A stretch of 64,000 nucleotides of DNA from 2-01-FULL-39-33 sp964361645. GTDB lineage: Bacteria > Patescibacteriota > Patescibacteriia > 2-01-FULL-39-33. Under the pieces are notes generated by a model. It was not told the origin of the DNA. It worked only from the letters and a program-made list of their open reading frames with translations, and did no database searches. This document shows positions 56,607 through 64,000 of this stretch, in pieces. The position numbers and the translations under genes were made by a program. The stretch lies in assembly GCA_964361645.1 (NCBI GenBank), contig CAYIBK010000001.1, positions 1 through 64,000 on the forward strand, in the 5' to 3' direction. Each line of letters starts with the position of its first letter. The stretch's first letter is position 1.

Positions 56607-58010
56607 ATGTTAGATGTCCTGTTAATAAATCCAACTTTATTTAAAAGGGAAAGTAATATCTGGCAAAAGATTGATTCGTCTTTTCCTTCTTTAGGCATAG
56701 CTTCTATGGCCGCTTATGTCAGGTCTAAGGGATATTTAGTTAAGATTATTGATGCTCCGGCGGAAAAAATTTCAGTTGAGGGTTTTGAAAATTATTTAAA
56801 AAATAATTTAGAAAATTTTAGAGCCAAATATGTCGGCTTTACTGCTACTACCGCTGCTATAAAGAATGCTTATGAAATGGCTAAAATTATAAAAGAGGTT
56901 TATCCAGAAACAAAAATTATTTTTGGCGGAGCTCATTGTGCGGCTTTGCCAGACGAGGTTATTTCTCAATCAGTAGTTGATCTAGTGGTTTGCGGGGAGG
57001 GAGAGATTACTCTTTATGAAATTTTAGCTGGCCAAGATTTATCAGAGATTAGGGGTATTATTTATAAAAAAGATAATGAAGTTATCATTAATGTTCCTCG
57101 ACCCAGAATAATGAATTTGGATGAATTACCATTTCCGGCTTATGATTTACTACCCATGGACAAATATTATCCAGCCAAGGGCTCTTATAAGAAATTACCA
57201 GCCATTAGTATGTTAACTAGTCGTGGCTGTCCGGGGCGTTGCACCTTTTGTAATAAGACTTTAGGCAATAATATGGTTTTTCGTTCGGCCAAATCCTTAA
57301 TAGCAGAAATAAAAATGCTCCAAAATGATTTCGGCATCAAGCAAATAATGTTTTACGACGATACTTTCACAACCCATAAAGAGAATGTTAAAGAATTCTG
57401 TGAGTTGTTACTGGAGAATAAAATAAATTTGTCTTGGTGCTGTTTCTCCAGGGTTGATTTTATAGATTTGGATCTTCTCAAGCTAATGAAAAAATCTGGC
57501 TGTCATCAGATTATGTATGGCATTGAAAGTGGTAATCAAAACGTTTTAAATTCTATTAATAAAAATATTAAAATTGATCTGGTTAAAAAAATTGTTCAAT
57601 TAACTAAGAAGGCCAAAATAGATGTGCGAGGTGCTTTTATGATTGGTAATCCAATAGAAACTAAAGCGACCGTCTTAGAGACGCTTCATTTTGCTATTGA
57701 ATTAAATCCGGAAATTGCTATTTTTAATATCACCACTCCTTATCCCGGTACCCAAATGTTTGAAGAGGCTAAAGCTCTGGATTTAATCATGACTTATAAT
57801 TGGGATGATTATGACCTGTCAAAACCAGTTATGAAATTGCCAAATATAACTCAAGAAGAAATTTTACAGCTATATCATTATTGTTATAAAAAATATTATT
57901 TTCGTCCCAAGTATATTGTGATGAGATTAAGGAGATTATTTACTCATCCAGAGGAAATAAAATCATCTTTTAGTTCGCTGAATGCTGTTTTTTCTTTTTT
58001 AAAAAATTAA
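56607..58010 (+). CDS. cobalamin-binding-domain radical SAM protein (2)
   Basis: 467 aa. N-terminal LLINPTLF, VKIIDAPAEKI, YVGFTATTAAIKNAYEMAKII, IIFGGAHCAALPDEVI, VVCGEGEITLYEIL, then the radical SAM cluster C208, C212, C215 (GCPGRCTFC), MFYDDTFTTHKENVKEFC and YGIESGNQNVL. Same layout as 49283 and 60169 but only moderately similar. Substrate unknown; a glycan, lipid carrier or membrane lipid are the candidates from context. Confidence 0.8.
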   Translation: MLDVLLINPTLFKRESNIWQKIDSSFPSLGIASMAAYVRSKGYLVKIIDAPAEKISVEGFENYLKNNLENFRAKYVGFTATTAAIKNAYEMAKIIKEVYPETKIIFGGAHCAALPDEVISQSVVDLVVCGEGEITLYEILAGQDLSEIRGIIYKKDNEVIINVPRPRIMNLDELPFPAYDLLPMDKYYPAKGSYKKLPAISMLTSRGCPGRCTFCNKTLGNNMVFRSAKSLIAEIKMLQNDFGIKQIMFYDDTFTTHKENVKEFCELLLENKINLSWCCFSRVDFIDLDLLKLMKKSGCHQIMYGIESGNQNVLNSINKNIKIDLVKKIVQLTKKAKIDVRGAFMIGNPIETKATVLETLHFAIELNPEIAIFNITTPYPGTQMFEEAKALDLIMTYNWDDYDLSKPVMKLPNITQEEILQLYHYCYKKYYFRPKYIVMRLRRLFTHPEEIKSSFSSLNAVFSFLKN

Positions 58011-58019
58011 TCCATAATT

Positions 58020-59060
58020 ATGAAATTATTAATGATCACCAGAAAAGTTGATAGAAATGACGCTTTAGCCGGCTTTACTTGGAATTGGGTTAAAAAAATA
58101 GGGGAGAATTTAGATAAGCTTTATGTTATTTCTTGGCAATCTGGAGATGCTAGTGAGTTACCGAATAATGTTGAAGTTATCTTTTTACCAGATCAGGGGA
58201 AAATAAAAAAAGTTTTTGTTTTATGGCATAAATTAATTAATATTTTACCTAAAGTAGATGGCTTATTTTGTCATATGAATCCAGAATACACTATTTTATC
58301 AGCTCCACTGGCTAAAATTTTTGGCAAATACACAGTTAGTTGGTATACCCATAAGCAAGTTAATTGGCGCCGTCGTCTAATGGAATTGTTAGCTAATAGG
58401 ATAATTACCGCCTCTTTATCTAGTTTTAGATACCCCTTGTTTCCTAAAAAAGTTGCTGTTATCGGACATGGTATTGATATAGATAAGTTTAAAAGTCTAA
58501 AATCTAAAGTTGAAAGTCAAGGAAATTTTAATATTGTTTCTGTTGGCCGTATTTCTCCAACTAAGGATTACGAATCAATTATTAAAGCACTTGATATTTT
58601 AGGTGACAAGAGTATTAAATTAAAAATAATCGGCGATGTTATTTTAGAAGTTCAACGTCAGTATTTAAATAATTTAAAACAGATGGTAACAGCTATGAAC
58701 CTAGAGGAACGGGTCGAATTTATTGGTTGGATTCCAAATCAAAATATGCCCGTCTATTATCAACAAACAGATTTATTCATCAATATGAGCGGCACTGGCA
58801 GTGTTGATAAGGTGGTTTTGGAAGCGATGGCTTGTGGCTGTTTGGTTTTAACTTCCAATGAGGCCTTTGAAACTATATTACCAAAAGAATTAATGGTAGA
58901 AAAAAATAACCCACATCAGCTAGCAGAAAAAATAAAGTGGCTTAAAGATTTATCAGATGATGAAAAAAATAAAATGGAATTAGAATTAAGGCAGGAAGTG
59001 GTTGAAAACCATAATTTAGATAAGTTAGTTGTTAAAATAATAAATCAATTTAAAAAATGA
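58020..59060 (+). CDS. GT4 glycosyltransferase
   Basis: 346 aa. LMITRKVDRNDALAGFTWNWVKKI, CHMNPEYTILSAPLAKIF, AVIGHGIDIDKFKSL, IVSVGRISPTKDYESIIKALDIL, FIGWIPNQNMPVYYQQTDLFINMSGTGSVDKVVLEAMACGCLVLTSNEAF. The conserved E pair is replaced by GSVDKVVLEA, keeping the second Glu. Around residues 158-168 (SLKSKVESQ) the DNA is a four-unit heptamer array (58492-58519). It overlaps the next gene by 4 bp. Confidence 0.87.
   Translation: MKLLMITRKVDRNDALAGFTWNWVKKIGENLDKLYVISWQSGDASELPNNVEVIFLPDQGKIKKVFVLWHKLINILPKVDGLFCHMNPEYTILSAPLAKIFGKYTVSWYTHKQVNWRRRLMELLANRIITASLSSFRYPLFPKKVAVIGHGIDIDKFKSLKSKVESQGNFNIVSVGRISPTKDYESIIKALDILGDKSIKLKIIGDVILEVQRQYLNNLKQMVTAMNLEERVEFIGWIPNQNMPVYYQQTDLFINMSGTGSVDKVVLEAMACGCLVLTSNEAFETILPKELMVEKNNPHQLAEKIKWLKDLSDDEKNKMELELRQEVVENHNLDKLVVKIINQFKK
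58492..58519 (+). repeat. heptamer array inside a glycosyltransferase
   Basis: AAAGTCT, AAAATCT, AAAGTTG, AAAGTCA: four 7-nt units in a coding sequence, in the loop between the two GT4 domains. Confidence 0.7.
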
Positions 59061-60169
59061 AGATAGGTTATTTCACTGATAATTTTCCACCTAGAATCGG
59101 GGGTGTGGCCACTTATAGTTTTGAATTGCCCTACTTTTTTAAGAAGATACATCCAGAGATAGAAATAGAAGTTTTTGTTTTTGCTTCTGAAGCCAAATGG
59201 GAAAATATTGGGGACTTAAAAATAAACATTTTAAAAAAGAAATCAATCTTTAATTTAGCGTTTGATGTTTTTAGGATAATCAAAAATAATAAATTTGATA
59301 TAGTTCATACTACCACCTTTTTCCCACTGGGTTTTTTTGTGGCCTTGTCTGCTAAATTGTTTGGCCTTAAATCTTATTTAACTGTTTATGGCACAGAAGT
59401 GGTTACTACTAAAGGCAGTTTTACTACTAAGATTATTCAGAGTTTAACTCTAAGCTTGGTTTATAAGATTTTAGCTTTTAGCAATTCAACTAAAAAATTA
59501 ATGATGATCAGACATAAACTAGATCCAGAGAAGATTGAAGTGACCTATCCAGGTATTTCAACTTTAGAATTAAGTGAATCATATGATGTTAGAGAGAAAT
59601 TTAAAATAAAATCTGATGATTTTGTGGTTTTATTTGTGGGTAGGTTAGTAGAAAGAAAAGGAGCTTTAGATTTAATTAAAGCTGTAGAACAATTGAAAGA
59701 TAGTAAAGTAAAATTAATCTTAGTTGGCGGGGGTGACAAACAAATATTAGAAAATTATGCTAAGGACAATAATATACATGATCAGATTATTTTTACTGGA
59801 GCAGTTAAACGTGAAGAAATAATGAATTATTATCAATCAGCTCAAATTTTTTCCATGCCGTCATTTTTTGACGCTACTAAAGATGATGTTGAAGGTTTAG
59901 GCATAGTTTATTTGGAAGCGCAGATAAATGGTTTACCGGTTATTGGCACCAACAGTGGTGGCATACCAGAGGCCATAGCCAACAACAAATCGGGTTTTAT
60001 AGTCGAACCCAGGGATATTAAAGCTTTGTCTAATAAAATAAAATTATTGAAAAACGATCATGATTTATATCAGAAGATGAGCAAAGAAGCGGAGAATTTT
60101 GTCAAAGACAATTTCAATTGGCAGAAAAATATTAATCAGCATTTAGCTATTTACCAAAATAAAAAATAA
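59057..60169 (+). CDS. GT4 glycosyltransferase
   Basis: 370 aa. IGYFTDNFPPRIGGVATYSFELPYFF at the start, IVHTTTFFPLGFF, YGTEVVTTKGSFTTKII, VLFVGRLVERKGALDLIKAVEQL, LVGGGDKQILENY, FTGAVKREEIMNYYQSAQIFSMPSFFDATKDDVEGLGIVYLEAQINGLPVIGTNSGGIPEAI. All GT4 landmarks are present. Translationally coupled to both neighbours (4-bp and 1-bp overlaps). Confidence 0.9.
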   Translation: MKIGYFTDNFPPRIGGVATYSFELPYFFKKIHPEIEIEVFVFASEAKWENIGDLKINILKKKSIFNLAFDVFRIIKNNKFDIVHTTTFFPLGFFVALSAKLFGLKSYLTVYGTEVVTTKGSFTTKIIQSLTLSLVYKILAFSNSTKKLMMIRHKLDPEKIEVTYPGISTLELSESYDVREKFKIKSDDFVVLFVGRLVERKGALDLIKAVEQLKDSKVKLILVGGGDKQILENYAKDNNIHDQIIFTGAVKREEIMNYYQSAQIFSMPSFFDATKDDVEGLGIVYLEAQINGLPVIGTNSGGIPEAIANNKSGFIVEPRDIKALSNKIKLLKNDHDLYQKMSKEAENFVKDNFNWQKNINQHLAIYQNKK

Positions 60170-61698
60170 TGCCAGCAATAAATAAACCAACTATAGACAT
60201 ATTATTAGTTAACTTTGGAAGAGTTAATAAGGTTGGTATTTTTACTTTAGCTGGTTATTGTCGCTCTAAAAACTTTGAAGTTAAAATCATTGATGGCGAT
60301 TATGACTGTATTATGTCCAAATTTAATAAGTTAAATCAAGATTATAATATATTATCTATTGGTTTTACTGCTACAACAGATGTTATAGATTCTGTAGCTA
60401 AGTTGGCTAGTACTATCACAACTAAACATCCTAATATATTTCTGATTTTAGGTGGTTATCACGGGACAATCCTACCCGAAGATATTTTATCTAAAAGTGA
60501 TTTTGATATTGTAGTGGTGAGAGAGGGTGAAATAACCCTTTCAGAAATACTGAGTAAATTAAAACAAGGTATTTTCCCCACTCAAGAATTGGGTTGCTAC
60601 GAAAAAATTAATGGCCAGATAATATTTAACGGCTATAGGCCATTAATTGCGGATTTGGATATTTTGCCTTATCCTGCTTATGATTTGGTAGATATGAAAA
60701 GATATTTCCATGGTATTAGGTTAGAAAGCGATCTTAAAAAGGTGGTGGTTTTACTGATATCGCGCGGTTGCCCCTTTGATTGTGTTTTTTGCGGCTCAAA
60801 AAATATGTGGCAGAGAAGATTTAGAATGCATAGTGTTGATTATGTGATTAGTTTGATAAAATGGTTGATGGAAAAATATGATATTGAGGGCATTTCTTTT
60901 TTAGATGATGAATTAGTTACTAATAAAAAATATATTTCAGATCTTTGTGATAAGTTTATATCTGAAGGACTCAATAAAAAAATAAAATGGTCTTGCCATG
61001 CTCGTGTTTCTTCAGTTGATGAAGCCACACTTAAAAAAATGAAAGAGGCTGGGTGTATTTTAGTTAGATTTGGCATTGAATCTGGCTCGCAAAATATGCT
61101 TTCTTATTTAAAGAATAATTCTGTTAAAACCAGTCAAGCTTATCGGGCCGTAGCTTTGTGTGAAAAGGTTGGTTTGCCCTCATTTGGCTCCTTTATTATT
61201 GGTTCGCCAGATGAAACAGTAAATGATATGGTGCAAACTATTGATTTTATCCAAAAATCAGGCTTGGCTTATGTGGATGTGTTTTCCATGGTTCCTTATC
61301 CTGGCACGGATATTTATGATTTAGCTAAATCTGATCATTTGATTAAAGAAAATATTACTTGGGATGATTTTAAGATAGAAGGTAATAATTGCCGTTCTAT
61401 TTTAAGAAGTCGTAATTTTGATTTTGATCAAATAGATCATCTTAAATCCTACATTAATCTTAATGTGGTCTATCCTTTAAATCACCACATTCCCATTCCT
61501 TTTAAATTAAATCATAAGCGCGAATTAGAAAAAGTTTTAACTGGTAATTTATGGCACACTGAGTTTTCGATTATCGGCCAATATCAAATGAAATTAATGA
61601 AGTTATATGATAAGATTATTAGAGTGATCAAAGAACCAAAATTATTAATTGTTTATTTAAATAAAAAAATTAATAAATTAAGTCATGTTAGTAATTAA
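60169..61698 (+). CDS. cobalamin-binding-domain radical SAM protein (3)
   Basis: 509 aa. ILLVNFGRVNKVGIFTLAGYCRSKNFEVKIIDG, ILSIGFTATTDVIDSVAKLA, LGGYHGTILPEDIL, then radical SAM C201, C205, C208 (GCPFDCVFC), SFLDDELVTNKKYISDLC, ARVSSVDEATLKKMKEAGC, FGIESGSQNML and SFIIGSPDETVNDM. Start ATG overlaps the preceding stop by 1 bp. Function as for the other two: unassigned radical chemistry within the glycan locus. Confidence 0.8.
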   Translation: MPAINKPTIDILLVNFGRVNKVGIFTLAGYCRSKNFEVKIIDGDYDCIMSKFNKLNQDYNILSIGFTATTDVIDSVAKLASTITTKHPNIFLILGGYHGTILPEDILSKSDFDIVVVREGEITLSEILSKLKQGIFPTQELGCYEKINGQIIFNGYRPLIADLDILPYPAYDLVDMKRYFHGIRLESDLKKVVVLLISRGCPFDCVFCGSKNMWQRRFRMHSVDYVISLIKWLMEKYDIEGISFLDDELVTNKKYISDLCDKFISEGLNKKIKWSCHARVSSVDEATLKKMKEAGCILVRFGIESGSQNMLSYLKNNSVKTSQAYRAVALCEKVGLPSFGSFIIGSPDETVNDMVQTIDFIQKSGLAYVDVFSMVPYPGTDIYDLAKSDHLIKENITWDDFKIEGNNCRSILRSRNFDFDQIDHLKSYINLNVVYPLNHHIPIPFKLNHKRELEKVLTGNLWHTEFSIIGQYQMKLMKLYDKIIRVIKEPKLLIVYLNKKINKLSHVSN

Positions 61699-63340
61699 TA
61701 AGATAAAAATATTTATAAAATCTAATTATCTTATTATTTTGATTTTGTTGTTGGCTTTTGTTTTGCGTGTTTGGGGTGTGACTTACGGCTTGCCGGGTTT
61801 ATTTGTGGGGGATGAAAAATCCATTGTAGGCGGAGCGATGAAAATGATGTATCAAAAAAATATTTTTCCAGTTTTAGAACCGGATATTTTTAGACTTCTG
61901 TATTATCCTACACTGATTCCCTGGGTTTTATTAATTTTTTTCGTGCCCTGGTTTATTTTGGTTTATATGTCGGGGAACTTTTCATCCCTATCTAATTTAC
62001 GAGATTACTTTGTTCTCAATCCAGAAAGCTTCTTTTTAATTGGACGCGTGGTTAATGTATTTTTTTCGGTAGCCGTGGTTTATTTAATTTATGCTATTGC
62101 TAAAAAAATATTTTCTTATCGTGCTGGGCTGTTAGCTGCTTTAATTTATGCTGTTAGTTGGTTGCCTATTCATCAGGGCCATTTTGTAAAGCATTGGAAT
62201 GTGGGTGGATTTTTTGCTCTACTAGCACTGTATTTTGCTATTAATATTTTAAAAAATCCCAGTTGGCGCAATTATATTCTAACAGGTATTTTTATTGGCT
62301 TAGCTGGTGCTACAGATTATATTCATGTGCTGTATGGTGTATTTTTGGCTATGTTTCATTTTTTATTTCTAAAATTATCGTTTAAAGAAAAAATATTTAG
62401 TTGCAAGTTTTGGGTTGGTGTGGCTATATCGCTAGCGATATTTATTTTTGGTATTATAACTTATCCGCAAGAGTTTTATCGTATCGCCTTTGGGGAAGAT
62501 TCAACCACTACCGCTGTTAAATCTTTAGTTGGTTTTTGGCAAGTTATTGGGGAGATGTTTTTTACTTTGTATTATTTAGAAACAGTATTGCTTTTCTTAT
62601 CTTTAGTCGGAGGTTTGATTTTATTTTTTAAAAATAAAAAATTATTTTTTTCTTTTATTTTAATTCCTATTCTAGCTCCATTTCTATATTATTTCTTACT
62701 TCATTTTGAACCGCGCTATGTGTTATTATTTTTACCGATTTTAGCCATGTTAGCTGGGTTTGGATTAGATCAGGTAATTAAAATACTTAAAATAAAATCG
62801 ATTTTTTTGCTAATTATTTTATGTTTTCTGGTGATATTTTTACCATTGAAAAATGCCCTGGTTTTTGATAAGATGCTAACTCAGACAGATACTAGGATTT
62901 TGGCTCAAAAATGGATAGAAAGTAATTTACCATCCGATTCAAAGATAATTACTAATTCCTGGGAATTTAATTTAACTAGGAATAGTAAGTGTATTTATGA
63001 TCAGCAACAGACTAATAATTCTAGTTTAAGAAGTCGTGATTACATTATGTGGGATAAAAATATTTCAGATGGTTACTGTGTCTGGCCGTTAGATTTAATT
63101 CTAAGTTTGCCCAAAAACATGGGAGAATATCAGTATTATGTCATTGATTCTTATACTACCAGACGGTCTTACTATTTAGGAGAAGAACTGATGCCTAGAA
63201 CTGAATTAGTTAAAGAGTTTAGTGGTTCAGCTTATAATATTATTGAAAACATACCAGCTGATTTTATTGGTAAATTATTAGTTGATAAGAAGGCAGTTGG
63301 GCCAGATGTTAAAATTTATAAATTAAATACAATTAAATAA
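61685..63340 (+). CDS. GT39-like (ArnT/PMT type) membrane glycosyltransferase
   Basis: 551 aa. About 11 TM helices, with the first outer loop VTYGLPGLFVGDEKSIVGGAMKMM carrying the D-E acidic pair typical of GT39 and ArnT. LIYAVSWLPIHQGHFVKHWNVGG follows, and a globular C-terminal part (about 410-551) lies outside. Uses a polyprenyl-phosphate sugar donor and adds sugar to a glycan, lipid or protein on the outer side. Overlaps the radical SAM gene by 14 bp. Confidence 0.8.
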   Translation: MLVINKIKIFIKSNYLIILILLLAFVLRVWGVTYGLPGLFVGDEKSIVGGAMKMMYQKNIFPVLEPDIFRLLYYPTLIPWVLLIFFVPWFILVYMSGNFSSLSNLRDYFVLNPESFFLIGRVVNVFFSVAVVYLIYAIAKKIFSYRAGLLAALIYAVSWLPIHQGHFVKHWNVGGFFALLALYFAINILKNPSWRNYILTGIFIGLAGATDYIHVLYGVFLAMFHFLFLKLSFKEKIFSCKFWVGVAISLAIFIFGIITYPQEFYRIAFGEDSTTTAVKSLVGFWQVIGEMFFTLYYLETVLLFLSLVGGLILFFKNKKLFFSFILIPILAPFLYYFLLHFEPRYVLLFLPILAMLAGFGLDQVIKILKIKSIFLLIILCFLVIFLPLKNALVFDKMLTQTDTRILAQKWIESNLPSDSKIITNSWEFNLTRNSKCIYDQQQTNNSSLRSRDYIMWDKNISDGYCVWPLDLILSLPKNMGEYQYYVIDSYTTRRSYYLGEELMPRTELVKEFSGSAYNIIENIPADFIGKLLVDKKAVGPDVKIYKLNTIK

Positions 63341-63344
63341 AAAT

Positions 63345-64000
63345 ATGTATCTATCGCTGATAATCCCATTTTATAATGAAGAAGAAAATCTGCCCCTATT
63401 GGTGGAAAAATTAAATAAACTTATTTCTTCAATTGGCAAATCAACTGAAATTATTTTTATTGATGATGGTTCAACTGATAATGGCTTTGAGATCTTAAAG
63501 GGCTTAGTTAATAATAAAAATGATTGGCGTATTATAAAATTCCGTAAAAATTTCGGACAAACAGCTGGTTGGGCAGCTGGTATTGAATCTGCCCAAGGTG
63601 ATGTTCTAATTTTCTTAGATTCTGACTTAGAAAATGATCCGGCCGATATTCCATTATTATTATCTAAAATTGATGAAGGTTATGACTTAGTTTCTGGCTG
63701 GCGTAAAAATCGTTGGCAAGGACAATTTTTTAGTCGCAAGTTAACATCTAATGTTGCCAATTGGATGATTGCTAAAATAAGTGGCGTTAAGATTCACGAT
63801 TTTGGCTGCAGTTTGAAAGCCTACCGTAAAGAAGTTATAAAAAATGTTAAACTATATGGCGAAATGCATCGTTTTATCGCTGTTTTAGCTTCTTGGCAGG
63901 GCGCTAAAATCGCTGAAGTAGAAGTTAATTTTTCCCCACGAAAATTTGGCACTTCAAAATATGGTATGGAAAGAATTTTGAAAGTATTTTTAGATTTAGT
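63345..64000 (+). CDS. GT2 glycosyltransferase, truncated by the window edge
   Basis: At least 218 codons run from the ATG at 63345 to the window end. LSLIIPFYNEEENLPLLVEKL, IFIDDGSTDNGFEIL, FRKNFGQTAGWAAGIESAQGDVLIFLDSDLENDPADIPLLL (DXD region), YDLVSGWRKNRWQGQFFSRKLTSNVANWMI, HDFGCSLKAYRKEV and SPRKFGTSKYGMERI are the landmarks of polyprenyl-phosphate glycosyltransferases of the DPM1/GtrB type. It would supply donors for the GT-C proteins at 55465 and 61685. Confidence 0.9.
   Translation, partial: MYLSLIIPFYNEEENLPLLVEKLNKLISSIGKSTEIIFIDDGSTDNGFEILKGLVNNKNDWRIIKFRKNFGQTAGWAAGIESAQGDVLIFLDSDLENDPADIPLLLSKIDEGYDLVSGWRKNRWQGQFFSRKLTSNVANWMIAKISGVKIHDFGCSLKAYRKEVIKNVKLYGEMHRFIAVLASWQGAKIAEVEVNFSPRKFGTSKYGMERILKVFLDL

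Overview
The window looks like a chromosomal segment of a Candidate Phyla Radiation bacterium (Patescibacteria, Parcubacteria-like). The grounds are an AT-rich genome read with the standard code (TGA is used as a stop), several proteins with DUF5667-type regions, a very large cysteine-free S-layer-like protein, a stand-alone QueH, many small membrane or secreted proteins without recognisable homologues, and almost no biosynthetic metabolism. The superphylum assignment is firm; a finer one is not possible by eye. Layout: (1) 1-4.1 kb: the 5' end of a gene running off the left edge, queH, then a row of membrane proteins ending in a degenerate HtrA/PDZ protein. (2) 4.2-10.4 kb: dnaE, two membrane-anchored extracytoplasmic proteins and a secreted DUF5667-Kazal protein. 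(3) 10.4-21.6 kb: translation and housekeeping: miaB and miaA (both steps of ms2i6A37 tRNA modification), gatB, tmk, two paralogous P-loop kinases around an S23 four-helix-bundle gene, and secE-nusG-rplK-rplA. (4) 21.8-26.1 kb: orphan small genes, a lipoprotein, a small HTH protein and an ECF sigma/anti-sigma pair. (5) 26.3-41.8 kb: the cell-surface block: a candidate structured RNA, a 1237-aa S-layer-like protein, two O-antigen-ligase-like proteins with TPR tails, two more surface proteins (one sharing a module with the S-layer protein) and a secreted lipase-like hydrolase. (6) 42.1-64 kb: a glycan locus with six GT4 and two GT2 glycosyltransferases, two polytopic GT-C type proteins, nucleotide-sugar enzymes (a WbpE-WbpB fusion and WbpD, a UDP-glucuronate epimerase-like protein, a UDP-sugar dehydrogenase) and three cobalamin-binding-type radical SAM proteins. 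How it fits together (inference): the glycan locus makes an acidic amino-sugar polymer; the ligase-like proteins could attach glycan to surface proteins, since members of this lineage generally lack LPS; and the ECF sigma pair may respond to envelope state. The most distinctive content is repetitive DNA. (a) Arrays of 7-nt units whose sequence differs between sites but whose period stays 7; they often occur as inverted pairs, and one pair brackets the S23 gene. (b) A palindromic element of about 70-130 bp that begins GTCATTGCGA, present at about a dozen places, in 109-bp tandem and 165-bp duplicated forms, with a half-copy inside a glycosyltransferase reading frame. (c) 20-bp palindromes nested inside (b). 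(d) Repeat-derived peptides in the reading frames of miaB, miaA and several sugar enzymes. Both runs of 100 N are assembly artefacts: each is flanked by an identical 55-bp duplication, and collapsing it restores one intact gene in each case.
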